From the NCBI GenBank assembly GCA_905215105.1, contig CAJMOI010000001.1, positions 1 to 54,194 of the forward strand: a DNA stretch of 54,194 nt, read 5' to 3'. The stretch is from an uncultured bacterium. Lineage in GTDB: Bacteria; Bacillota; Clostridia; Oscillospirales; Acutalibacteraceae. Shown piece after piece: positions 34,571 through 42,242 of this stretch (positions are counted from its first letter, which is position 1; every line of letters begins with the position of its first letter). The notes below the pieces were generated by a model. It saw only the letters and a list, made by a program, of their open reading frames with translations, did not search any database and was not told the origin of the DNA. The position numbers were made by a program, and so were the translations under genes.

Positions 34571-34716
34571 GCAGGGGCGGCCAATGGCCGTCCGTGGATT
34601 TGCGCCGGGTTTACGGATAAACCGGGAAATTCGCTGGGATTGTAGGGGCGGTTATCAGCCGCCCGCAGGTTTGCATCAATCCAATCACAACGGACGCGCA
34701 ATGCGCGCCTCTACAC
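34571..34716 (-). repeat. Composite palindromic repeat, inverted relative to the 39.8-40.3 kb copies
   Basis: This block begins GCAGGGGCGGCCAATGGCCG and ends GCGCAATGCGCGCCTCTACA. Both ends match, in reverse complement, the 112-bp repeat at 39825 and 40163. A further TGTAGGGGCGGTTATCAGCC palindrome is inserted in the middle. It contains no gene. Confidence 0.75.
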
Positions 34717-34727
34717 CCTTTCCCCCA

Positions 34728-34743
34728 TGTTTCACATGAAACA
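34728..34743. promoter_or_regulatory. Near-parS site
   Basis: TGTTTCACATGAAACA differs from parS only in one central base (CACATG for CACGTG). It lies just past the cysE stop, about 17 kb from dnaA on the other side from the main sites. Binding by ParB is uncertain because the core is altered. Confidence 0.55.
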
Positions 34744-34746
34744 TTC

Positions 34747-35412
34747 TCAAGCCGACTGGTTTTTGCACCGTTCCTCGATTTCCTTCATGCGCTCTTCCAG
34801 ACGCTGGGTTTCCTCCTGTACCTTGCTCAGGCACTGGCACAGCGGGTCGGTCACATGGATCTGGTCCAGATTCTCGGAAGGATGGGTGACCTTTTCCCCG
34901 TTGACCCGGACAATCCGGGCGGGAACGCCCACAGCGGTGGCGTTGTCGGGCACTTCTTCCAGTACCACGGCGCCCGCAGCTACCCGGGCGTTATCCCCCA
35001 CCCGGAAAGGTCCCAGCACCTTTGCGCCGGAACCAATCAGCACGTTGTCGCCCAGGGTGGGATGACGCTTGCCGTGCTCTTTGCCGGTGCCGCCCAGGGT
35101 CACGTTCTGATAAATGGTGCAGTTGTCTCCGATTTCGGTGGTTTCACCGATGACCACACCCATGCCGTGGTCGATAAACAGTCCCTTGCCGATGGTGGCG
35201 CCGGGATGGATTTCAATGCCGGTTTTGTGGCGGGCCCGCTGGCTGATCCACCGGGCAATGAATTTGTGATTGTGGCGGTAAAACCAGTTGGCTTTTCGAT
35301 AGGCGCGCACCGCCTTGAATCCGGAATAGAGGAAGTACACCTCCAGACGGCTTCTGGCGGCCGGGTCACGGGCCATAATGGAGTCCAGTTCCTCCTTCAA
35401 TGCCTTGAACAT
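34747..35412 (-). CDS. cysE: Serine O-acetyltransferase
   Basis: A 221-residue left-handed parallel beta-helix enzyme that makes O-acetylserine, the first step of cysteine synthesis. The N-terminal helical cap is residues 1-60. The hexapeptide repeats carry the catalytic HPGATIGKGLFIDHGMGVVI, with its His-Asp region, and GKRHPTLGDNVLIGSGAKVL. The ATG at 35412 has AAGGAG upstream; the longer frame starts inside the T-box. With cysS it forms a cysteine-responsive unit. Confidence 0.96.
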   Translation of the reverse strand: MFKALKEELDSIMARDPAARSRLEVYFLYSGFKAVRAYRKANWFYRHNHKFIARWISQRARHKTGIEIHPGATIGKGLFIDHGMGVVIGETTEIGDNCTIYQNVTLGGTGKEHGKRHPTLGDNVLIGSGAKVLGPFRVGDNARVAAGAVVLEEVPDNATAVGVPARIVRVNGEKVTHPSENLDQIHVTDPLCQCLSKVQEETQRLEERMKEIEERCKNQSA

Positions 35413-35440
35413 AATATGCTCCTTTCTCTCCGGGAAATCC

Positions 35441-35720
35441 GCAAACAAAACGCCTCCATCCCCAAAAGGGGACAGAGGCGGTGTTTCCGCGGTTCCACTC
35501 CGTTTTATCGCTCAGACAGCCGGTAACGGGGCTGAATCGGACCGGAATTTCCTCCGGCCGGCATGGCATTTTGCCCACACAGGCGCATTTCGCCGGTCTT
35601 TTGCTAAGAGCGCTTGCAGCCGGTGACGCTCTCTCTCTGGTGCATCCGGGTCCGGGTACTTTTCCTGTGTATTGCCGTTATTCTATCAATTCATTGTATG
35701 CGGCAGGGCACAGCCCTGTG
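35441..35720 (-). promoter_or_regulatory. Cysteine T-box leader
   Basis: On the minus strand the leader has an AGAGAG element with a GCTGCAAG distal loop, and then GAAATGC, where UGC (35585-35587) is the likely Cys specifier codon. The antiterminator T-box GTGGAACCGCGG is at 35487-35498. A terminator hairpin (35451-35480) with a T-run (35441-35450) is just ahead of cysE. Uncharged tRNA-Cys should stabilise the antiterminator and switch on cysE and cysS. Confidence 0.93.
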
Positions 35721-35726
35721 TCTTTC

Positions 35727-35755
35727 AGTATAGCCAGAAACCATCGTTTTGTAAA
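35727..35755 (-). promoter_or_regulatory. Promoter of the T-box cysE-cysS operon
   Basis: On the minus strand TTTACA (35750-35755), a 17-bp spacer and TATACT (35727-35732). It partly lies under the pgsA-distal spacer, right after the pgsA stop. Confidence 0.78.
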
Positions 35756-35759
35756 GGGC

Positions 35760-36347
35760 TTATTTCGCGTTCTTCACGATATCCCAGTTCTGCTTGAGAT
35801 AAATCAGGCCGGATAACACGGCAAAAAGGGTTGCTATCGCCAAAAATACTTCTCCGATGCACCAAAACAGCACTGCCATCTCTTCCGTGACAAAACCAAC
35901 CAGCCCAAGGCCGCCCAGTTCCCCTATGTATTGCAGCAGCAAAATCACACAGATCGCGACAATCTGGCTGACGGTTTTGGCCTTGCCCCAATTGTTGGCG
36001 GCAATTACCGAACCTTTTCCCGCCGCTACCAGCCGAATGGAGGTGACCATAAATTCCCGGGCAATAATCAGCAGCACCAGCCAAACGTCACACAGTCCCA
36101 GGCTGACAAAACACACCAGCGCAGAAATGACCAGGATTTTGTCCGCCAGCGGATCCATGAATTTTCCAAAATCGGTAATCTGATTATTTTTTCGTGCCAG
36201 CATACCGTCCAGATGGTCGGTATAAGAAGCCGCACCAAAGAGCACCAGTGCAGCCAGATAATGATGGGGGAAGGGCCACAAAATGGCCAATACGAAGAAC
36301 GGCACCAGTATCATACGCAGCACCGTTAATTTGTTGGGCAGATTCAT
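35760..36347 (-). CDS. pgsA: CDP-diacylglycerol-glycerol-3-phosphate 3-phosphatidyltransferase
   Basis: A 195-residue membrane enzyme that makes phosphatidylglycerol phosphate. The CDP-alcohol phosphotransferase motif is complete: Asp44, Asp47-Gly48, Ala51-Arg52, Gly61, Asp65, Asp69. About six membrane segments are present, starting with LTVLRMILVPFFVLAIL. It follows rimO by 31 bp, a linkage common in Firmicutes. It ends just before the cysE promoter. Confidence 0.96.
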   Translation of the reverse strand: MNLPNKLTVLRMILVPFFVLAILWPFPHHYLAALVLFGAASYTDHLDGMLARKNNQITDFGKFMDPLADKILVISALVCFVSLGLCDVWLVLLIIAREFMVTSIRLVAAGKGSVIAANNWGKAKTVSQIVAICVILLLQYIGELGGLGLVGFVTEEMAVLFWCIGEVFLAIATLFAVLSGLIYLKQNWDIVKNAK

Positions 36348-36378
36348 GAAGCGGATACCTCCTGCAAATGGTCGCGGC

Positions 36379-37707
36379 TTAAATTCGTTCGCCGGTCAGG
36401 TCACAGTCCATGCAATCGTCGATGCGAACCTTGACAAACTGGCCGAAATAGGGCTTGTTCCCCTGTGCGGTAAAGAAAACCTTTCCGTCAATGTCGGGGG
36501 AGTCGGCGGCGGTACGTCCAAAGTAGCACTCGGCGTACCGGTCAAAGCCCTCGGTGAGCACGGTGACGGCCTTGCCGACCATTTCCTCGCCTTTCTGCTG
36601 CATGATTTCCATCTGTTGTTCCATGATGATTTCAGCGCGGCGGTTCTTGGTTTCCTCGTCGATCTGGTCAGGCAGCAGCGCGGCGGGGGTGTCCTCTTCC
36701 TGAGAATAGGCAAAGCAGCCCAGACGGTCAAAGCGGATTTCCTGCACGAATTCGGAAAGCTCGGTGAAGTCCTCTTCGGTTTCGCCGGGGAAGCCGGTAA
36801 TCAGGGTGGTGCGCAGCACCAAGCCCGGCACCTTTTCCCGCATATGGGCGATCAGTTTGGTCAGGGACTCCTTGTCGCCCCGGCGGTTCATGGCCTTCAG
36901 CACCTTTCCGGAAGCGTGCTGCAAGGGCAAATCGATGTATTTCAGAACCTTCGGCTCATTGGCCATCACATCCAGCAGTTCGTCGGTGACGGTATCGGGA
37001 TAGCAGTACAGCAGGCGCACCCAGCGGAGCTTTTCAATCTGGCACAACCGGCGCAGCAGCTCTGGCAGTTTCAGTTCGCCGTACAGGTCCAGACCATAAC
37101 GGCTGGTATCCTGGGCAATGACAATGAGCTCTTTTGCGCCGTCGTCCACCAGCTTCTGGGCCTCTTCCACAATGCTCTCCATGGTACGGCTGCGGTAGCC
37201 GCCGCGGATGAGGGGAATGGCGCAGTAGGTGCAGCGGTTGTCACAGCCCTCCGCGATTTTCAGATAGGCAAAGTAGCTGGGGGTAGACAGTTCACGGTCG
37301 CCGCACAGGGGCATTTTCTCCTTTTCGGGGAACACCTCCTGAATCTCGCCTTCCATGATTTTGCCGATAATGTCGGCAATTTCGCCGTTGGCGCCGATGC
37401 CCACCACAGCGTCCACCTCGGGAATCTCCTTGCGGATTTCCTGCTGATAGCGCTGGGAAAGACATCCGGTGACCACGATTTTTTTGATGCGGCCCTCTTT
37501 TTTCAGGGTTACCAGCTCGAGGATTTCCTCGATGGATTCGGCTTTTGCGCTCTCAATAAAGCCGCAGGTGTTGATAATGGCCACATCGGCCAGCGCTGCG
37601 TCGTCGCTGAGCTCATAGCCTGCGTTTTTCAGGGAAGCCATCAGCATTTCCCCGTCTACCTGATTTTTGGCACAGCCTAAGCTGACCATTCCCACTCGTA
37701 CTGCCAT
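36379..37707 (-). CDS. rimO: Ribosomal protein S12 methylthiotransferase RimO
   Basis: About 442 residues. A radical-SAM enzyme with two iron-sulfur clusters that adds a methylthio group to the conserved aspartate of ribosomal protein S12. The N-terminal MTTase domain has Cys12, Cys48 and Cys82. The radical-SAM motif CDNRCTYC gives Cys155, 159 and 162. A TRAM domain closes the protein. The ATG at 37707 has AAGGA at correct spacing; an ATG three codons earlier (37716) abuts the site and is less likely. Confidence 0.95.
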   Translation of the reverse strand: MAVRVGMVSLGCAKNQVDGEMLMASLKNAGYELSDDAALADVAIINTCGFIESAKAESIEEILELVTLKKEGRIKKIVVTGCLSQRYQQEIRKEIPEVDAVVGIGANGEIADIIGKIMEGEIQEVFPEKEKMPLCGDRELSTPSYFAYLKIAEGCDNRCTYCAIPLIRGGYRSRTMESIVEEAQKLVDDGAKELIVIAQDTSRYGLDLYGELKLPELLRRLCQIEKLRWVRLLYCYPDTVTDELLDVMANEPKVLKYIDLPLQHASGKVLKAMNRRGDKESLTKLIAHMREKVPGLVLRTTLITGFPGETEEDFTELSEFVQEIRFDRLGCFAYSQEEDTPAALLPDQIDEETKNRRAEIIMEQQMEIMQQKGEEMVGKAVTVLTEGFDRYAECYFGRTAADSPDIDGKVFFTAQGNKPYFGQFVKVRIDDCMDCDLTGERI

Positions 37708-37716
37708 ATCGTCCAT

Positions 37717-37909
37717 CCTTATCGTAAATTTATGTTGTAAATGTTCTGGTTATGCGGGTTTACTCCCGACCCCTCTCTGAAAAAGAAAGGTTCCGGGAGT
37801 GTGTAAGGGCGCGTCCTATGCGCCCGGATATTTTCCTGTTTGCTGGTAGTTTGAAGCTGTGAGCCATCTCCCTGCGATTCCGATTTCCCCGCGAAATCGC
37901 CTGCGGAGG
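37717..37909. other. rimO-recX spacer with hairpins and a decayed repeat
   Basis: No gene. A stem ACTCCCG/CGGGAGT lies at about 37764-37800. TGTAAGGGCGCGTCCTATGC (37802-37821, continuing CGCCC) is a degenerate copy of the TGTAGGGGCG palindrome family. A further hairpin follows the recX stop (CGATTTC/GAAATCG). None has a clear U-tract. Confidence 0.55.
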
Positions 37910-38515
37910 CTACTCCGCCTGAAACTCCGCCAGCACGGTTTTGATGTCCTCCCAGCCGTACCCCAGCCGCTGCAAGGCTGCTACCGTGCGCCGGTATCCC
38001 TTTTCGTCGCCCAGCTGGTTCCGGTATTTCCGCTCCACGATTTCCCGCAGCTTTTCCTCCGGGTCCGGGGCCAGTTCTTCCAGCAGCTCTTCCACCAGTT
38101 CCCGGTCGATGCCCTTTTGCAGCAGCTCCTGCCGGGCACGGCGCAGACCGTACCCCTTTTTTTCCAGCAGAGTGCCCGCCAGCTGGCGGGCATAGGCTTC
38201 GTCATTCATCAGCCCCAGCTCTTCCATTTTCTCCACGGCAGCCTCTGCCGCTTCCCGGCTGGTGGTGCGGCTGATTTTGTCCGCCAGCTCCTTTTTGGAA
38301 TGGCTCCGGTATTCCAGCAGGTACAGGGCCTTTTCCTTTGCCCGCCGGGTTTCCGATTCCTGCAAAAGCCTGTGGAGCTCTTCGTCGCTGATTTCCATGC
38401 CCACCTTCCAGCGGGCTTTCAGCAGCGTTTCCGTGTCCACCTTCACAGCGGGTTCCCCGTCCAGATACAGCTGGGAAAGCCGCTTGCGGCGGGGCTCAAT
38501 GGCTGTAATCTCCAT
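37910..38515 (-). CDS. recX: Regulatory protein RecX
   Basis: A 201-residue helical protein that inhibits RecA filament growth. It has the three-helix repeat pattern, for example ALYLLEYRSHSKKELADKI and ARQLAGTLLEKKGYGLRRAR. Its ATG overlaps the recA stop (TAATG), so it is made in fixed proportion to RecA. Slightly longer than the minimal RecX because of an N-terminal beta-like extension (residues 1-55). Confidence 0.94.
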   Translation of the reverse strand: MEITAIEPRRKRLSQLYLDGEPAVKVDTETLLKARWKVGMEISDEELHRLLQESETRRAKEKALYLLEYRSHSKKELADKISRTTSREAAEAAVEKMEELGLMNDEAYARQLAGTLLEKKGYGLRRARQELLQKGIDRELVEELLEELAPDPEEKLREIVERKYRNQLGDEKGYRRTVAALQRLGYGWEDIKTVLAEFQAE

Positions 38516-39645
38516 TATTCGTCGTCATCCACCAGAATGTCGATGTCTGCTTTTGCCGCGCTGCGGGACTTGCCCTCTGCAGCCTCCGGCGTCGGCGGCT
38601 CCACCGGCACTTCCACCGGTTTTGCACCGCTGGCCTTTCCGGCCTTGGGCTTGCCGAACAGTTTACCCACGTTGGCTTTCACGCCGGCTTCGATTTCGTC
38701 GGCAATCTCCTTGTGGGTGCCCAGAAATTCCCGAACATTGTCCCGGCCCTGTCCCAGACGGTTGCCGTTATAGGAGAACCATGCGCCGCTCTTCTGAACG
38801 ATGTCCAGTTTTACGGCCATATCCAGCAGTTCGCCGGTGCGGGAAATGCCCTTGCCGTATACCACGTCAAATTCCGCTTCCCGGAAGGGCGGGGCCATCT
38901 TGTTTTTGACCACCTTGGCCCGGGTACGGGAACCGATGCGCTCGCTGCCTTCCTTCAGGGCGTCGCCTTTGCGCACGTCAATGCGGACCGTGGCGTAGAA
39001 CTTCAAAGCACGGCCGCCGGGGGTCACTTCCGGGTTGCCGTACATTACGCCCACCTTTTCACGGAGCTGGTTGATGAAGATTGCCACACAGTTGGACTTG
39101 GAAATGGCGCCGGTGAGCTTCCGCAGTGCCTGAGACATGAGGCGGGCCTGCAGGCCCACATGGGAGTCGCCCATTTCGCCCTCGATTTCGGCTTTGGGGA
39201 CCAGTGCGGCTACCGAGTCCACAACGATGATATCAATGGCGCCGGAACGCACCAGCGCTTCGGTGATTTCCAGTGCCTGCTCGCCGGTGTCCGGCTGGGA
39301 AACCAGCAGAGAGTCCACATCTACGCCCAGGGCTGCGGCATAAACCGGGTCCAGTGCGTGTTCCACGTCGATAAAAGCGGCATAGCCGCCCAGCTTCTGG
39401 GCTTCTGCCACACAGTGCAGGGCCAGGGTGGTTTTACCGGAAGATTCCGGGCCGTAGATTTCTACCACACGGCCTCTGGGCAATCCGCCGATTCCCAGTG
39501 CCAGATCCAGCGACAGGGAGCCGGTGGGAATCACGTCCACCTGCATGGCCTCATTCTGTCCCAAACGCATGACCGCGCCCTTACCGAACTGCTTTTCAAT
39601 CTGTGCCAGCGCGGTTTCCAGCGCTTTTTCCTTATCAATTGCCAT
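38515..39645 (-). CDS. recA: Recombinase RecA
   Basis: A 376-residue recombinase and SOS co-protease. Walker A GPESSGKT is at 65-72, and the IVVDSVAALVPKAEIEGEMG block gives Walker B and loop L1. The C-terminal tail is acidic (DIDILVDDDE). It is preceded by a sigma-A promoter and a LexA-type box and followed by recX in the same transcript. Confidence 0.99.
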   Translation of the reverse strand: MAIDKEKALETALAQIEKQFGKGAVMRLGQNEAMQVDVIPTGSLSLDLALGIGGLPRGRVVEIYGPESSGKTTLALHCVAEAQKLGGYAAFIDVEHALDPVYAAALGVDVDSLLVSQPDTGEQALEITEALVRSGAIDIIVVDSVAALVPKAEIEGEMGDSHVGLQARLMSQALRKLTGAISKSNCVAIFINQLREKVGVMYGNPEVTPGGRALKFYATVRIDVRKGDALKEGSERIGSRTRAKVVKNKMAPPFREAEFDVVYGKGISRTGELLDMAVKLDIVQKSGAWFSYNGNRLGQGRDNVREFLGTHKEIADEIEAGVKANVGKLFGKPKAGKASGAKPVEVPVEPPTPEAAEGKSRSAAKADIDILVDDDE

Positions 39646-39740
39646 CTATCATCATCCTTCCCGATAAAATTCAGAGGGATTGAGAAAAATCCCGGTTCAG
39701 AAGAAGAAAAGCGGACAAAACCGCCTTTCGGATGGTTTCT

Positions 39741-39769
39741 ATTATACCGGAAAACCCCGGGAAAAGCAA
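39741..39769 (-). promoter_or_regulatory. recA promoter
   Basis: On the minus strand TTGCTT (39764-39769), a 17-bp spacer and a perfect TATAAT (39741-39746), about 95 bp upstream of the recA start. Confidence 0.72.
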
Positions 39770-39788
39770 TGGATTTCCGGTAAAAAAT

Positions 39789-39802
39789 CGAACTTATGTT
39801 TG
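39789..39802. promoter_or_regulatory. LexA (SOS) box of recA
   Basis: CGAACTTATGTTTG matches the Gram-positive LexA box CGAACNNNNGTTCG with one changed base in the second half-site. It lies 20 bp upstream of the recA -35 box. Confidence 0.75.
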
Positions 39803-39824
39803 ATATCGTTGGTTTTGAAAAATG

Positions 39825-39936
39825 CCTGTAGGGGCGCGCATTGCGCGTCCGTTATGGATAACCCAGTGCAAACCCACGGACGGCCAATGGCCGCCCCTAC
39901 ATTTTCGCCATGTTTCCGGAATCCTGTAGGGGCGCA
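39825..39936 (+). repeat. 112-bp composite repeat, copy 1
   Basis: Starts CCTGTAGGGGCGCGCATTGC, contains a second inverted palindrome CGGCCAATGGCCGCCCCTAC, and ends in CCTGTAGGGGCGCA. It differs from copy 2 at two positions over 112 bp. It contains no gene; the frames across it are stretches of the palindromes. Confidence 0.88.
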
Positions 39937-40162
39937 CCTATGTGTGCGCCCGCTGCCTGATCTGTCTTTCAGCTGCCCGCCGGGGGTTACGGTGGCCCTT
40001 TCTTCTGCGAGAAGAAAGGGCCGCAAAGAAGCGGCAGGTGAACCGCTTTGGTTCCCCTGCACCCCTCCACAAAGTTCCGGCGATTTGCAGCCGGGACGGA
40101 ACCGCCGCGCTGGAAATTCCCCTTTCGGGAAATTTGTGCGCACCGGTTCAATCAGCTGCAAC
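39937..40162. repeat. Non-coding segment between the two composite repeats
   Basis: A 226-bp stretch without a gene. It carries a perfect 12-bp hairpin, GGCCCTTTCTTC (39994-40005) against GAAGAAAGGGCC (40011-40022), preceded by CCGGGGGTTACGGT. I believe such segments recur in other gut Clostridia, but this cannot be checked here. Confidence 0.55.
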
Positions 40163-40274
40163 CCTGTAGGGGCGCGCATTGCGCGTCCGTTATGGATAAC
40201 CCGGTGCAAACCCACGGACGGCCAATGGCCGCCCCTACATTTTCGCCATGTTTCCGAAATCCTGTAGGGGCGCA
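40163..40274 (+). repeat. 112-bp composite repeat, copy 2
   Basis: Near-identical direct repeat of 39825-39936, in the same orientation, 338 bp apart start to start. The palindrome at its right end has a different centre (GCATAGTATGC) from that of copy 1, so the ends are conserved while the middles vary. Confidence 0.88.
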
Positions 40275-40311
40275 TAGTATGCGCCCGTTGTTTTTTGCTG
40301 GATGCAATTTT

Positions 40312-40337
40312 GCGGGCGGTTGATAACCGCCCCTACA
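40312..40337 (+). repeat. Single palindromic repeat unit
   Basis: GCGGGCGGTTGATAACCGCC followed by CCTACA is a stand-alone member of the TGTAGGGGCG family, in inverted orientation. Confidence 0.8.
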
Positions 40338-40360
40338 AACGGAATCAGATTCCCGATTCT

Positions 40361-40389
40361 TTGTAGGGGCGCGCATTGCGCGTCCATTA
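40361..40389 (+). repeat. Palindromic repeat unit overlapping the prmC stop
   Basis: TTGTAGGGGCGCGCATTGCG plus CGTCCATTA repeats the start of the composite element. Its last three bases are the stop codon of prmC on the minus strand. Confidence 0.8.
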
Positions 40390-41253
40390 CGGGAACCCCG
40401 CCGCAACTCCCGTCACTGCCCGGTCCAGCTGGGCAAAATCCCTGTGGACGGAAAGCCCGGTGACACCGGCTGCGGCAAACAGTTCACAAACCGCTTCCGC
40501 CTGCTCTTCCCCGATTTCCACCGCTACTACGCCGCCGGGCTTGACCCGGGGAATCCAGTAGTCCGCAATGGCCCGGTAAAAGTCCAGACCGTCTCCTCCG
40601 CCGTCCAGCGCCGTCACCGGTTCCTGTTGGACTTCTTCCTGCAAACCGGCGATTTCTTCTGCCCGGATATAAGGGGGATTGGAGATCAGCACGTCGATTT
40701 TTTCCGGCACAAGGCGCAGAGCTTCCGAAGGGTCCAGTACGTTCCCCCGTACCGGACGCACCCGGCCTTCCTGAAACCGGCGGGTGTTGGTTTCCAGAAA
40801 AGCAAAGGCCTCTTCCATCCATTCCACACTGTCCATGCGCAGTCCCGGAACCAGTGAGCACAGCCCCAGCGCCACCGCGCCGGTACCGCCGCACAGATCC
40901 ACGCCGTATAAAGGGGTCGGGCGGTGTTTCAAAAGAGCCGCTGCTGCCCGCACCACTACTTCCGTGTCCTCCCGGGGAGTGAGAACGCCTTCCCCCACGG
41001 TCAGCTCCATGTCCATAAAGGGCCAGCTTCCCAAAATGTACTGCAAGGGCCGGTGTGCTGCCCGCTGTGCGGTCATTTCCAGAAAACGGCGGGATTCCTC
41101 CTCCCCTGCTTCCCGGTTTCCGTGGAGCAGCAGCCCCTGCCGGTCCAGTCCCCACACCGCTTCTGCCAGACAGGCGGCGTCAAATTCCGGGCTGTCACAT
41201 CCGGCTTCTTCCAACCGGCGGGTTTCCTGCCGGTACAGCTGTCTGATGGTCAT
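40387..41253 (-). CDS. prmC: Peptide chain release factor N5-glutamine methyltransferase
   Basis: A 288-residue SAM-dependent enzyme that methylates the Gln of the GGQ motif in release factors. The N-terminal helical domain recognises the factor. The catalytic NPPY is at 192-195, preceded by the SAM loop VDLCGGTGAVALGL. The LTPREDTEVVV and PLQYILGSWPF motifs are present. Its start overlaps the yqhQ stop by 4 bp. Its stop codon falls inside a repeat unit. Confidence 0.95.
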   Translation of the reverse strand: MTIRQLYRQETRRLEEAGCDSPEFDAACLAEAVWGLDRQGLLLHGNREAGEEESRRFLEMTAQRAAHRPLQYILGSWPFMDMELTVGEGVLTPREDTEVVVRAAAALLKHRPTPLYGVDLCGGTGAVALGLCSLVPGLRMDSVEWMEEAFAFLETNTRRFQEGRVRPVRGNVLDPSEALRLVPEKIDVLISNPPYIRAEEIAGLQEEVQQEPVTALDGGGDGLDFYRAIADYWIPRVKPGGVVAVEIGEEQAEAVCELFAAAGVTGLSVHRDFAQLDRAVTGVAAGFP

Positions 41254-42200
41254 AGGACAATCCGGTCCTCTCCGTTTTCGGGAATGACCTTTTCCATGGC
41301 GGCAATGGCCACTTCAATCATGCCGTCGTCCGGTTCCTTGGTGGTAATGCGCTGCACCCACAGGCCCGGGGCGGCGATGATCCGGGTCAGCCGGTTGTCC
41401 TTCTTTCCGCAAAGGCGAATCAGCTCATAGCCCAGCCCCATTACCAGCGGGATGCAGAGAATCTTCACCGCTGTCCGGAGGAAGGGATTGGTGAAGGGGA
41501 TGAAAAAGCCCACCACAATGCCCAGTCCCAGCATGATGACCATGAAGCTGGTGCCGCACCGGGGATGGAAGCGGCTGTGATGGCGCACGTTTTCCACGGT
41601 CAGTTCCTCGTTGTTTTCGTAACAGAAAATGGTCTTATGTTCCGCGCCGTGATACTGGAACGTCCGGCGCAAATCCGGCTGCAAGCCGCACAGGGCTACA
41701 TAGCCAATGAAAATGGCAATGCGCATGACGCCCTCGATGATGGAGCGCCAGCCTTCAATGCTCTCTCCGGTGCCCAGCTTCATCAGGTTGACCAGCCAGG
41801 TGGGCAGCACGAAAAACAGCAGGATGGCCAGCGCCATTCCCAGTACCATGGCAATTCCCATGATGACATTCATGATTTTTTCGCCGAATACCCGATCCAG
41901 CCACTTTTCAAACCGGGAAGGTTCCTCTTCCTCCAGCCCTTCCACGCTCTTTTCCGCCGATTCGTTCAGGGCACTGAAGCCGATTTTCATGGAATCAATC
42001 ATGGCGGCGGTGCCGCGGATGATGGGCCAGCCCAGAATGGGATATTTGTCCTTCAGGTTTTCCGTGGGACGTTCGCTGACGTCGATGGTTTTGTCGGGCT
42101 TGCGCACGCCCACTGCGGTGATTTTGGGTCCCCGCATCATAATGCCCTCCACCAGCGCCTGACCGCCGATGGAGGTGATGGTCTTGGTTTTTTCTGCCAT
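41250..42200 (-). CDS. yqhQ: DUF1385 membrane protein (YqhQ family)
   Basis: About 316 residues. It starts with ITSIGGQALVEGIMMRGP, the DUF1385 signature. Four or so membrane segments follow (about 104-130, 150-180, 205-245), with the conserved AEHKTIFCYENNEELTVENV and SRFHPRCGTSFM between them. The histidines and cysteine there suggest metal or catalytic function, but none is established. It is commonly next to prmC and prfA in Firmicutes, which fits. The ATG at 42200 has GAAAGGAA upstream; a TTG two codons earlier is possible. Confidence 0.92.
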   Translation of the reverse strand: MAEKTKTITSIGGQALVEGIMMRGPKITAVGVRKPDKTIDVSERPTENLKDKYPILGWPIIRGTAAMIDSMKIGFSALNESAEKSVEGLEEEEPSRFEKWLDRVFGEKIMNVIMGIAMVLGMALAILLFFVLPTWLVNLMKLGTGESIEGWRSIIEGVMRIAIFIGYVALCGLQPDLRRTFQYHGAEHKTIFCYENNEELTVENVRHHSRFHPRCGTSFMVIMLGLGIVVGFFIPFTNPFLRTAVKILCIPLVMGLGYELIRLCGKKDNRLTRIIAAPGLWVQRITTKEPDDGMIEVAIAAMEKVIPENGEDRIVL

Positions 42201-42242
42201 AGTCAAATTCCTTTCTATACCCCCTGCCGGAATTTTTTCCGG

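Noticed and set aside
39680..40323. Overlapping open frames across the 40-kb repeats, some nearly identical to each other
   Set aside because: They are translations of the palindromic repeats on both strands; no ribosome sites or conserved domains.
39825..40389. CRISPR array
   Set aside because: Units are palindromic with variable size and no regular 30-40 bp spacers; no cas genes nearby.
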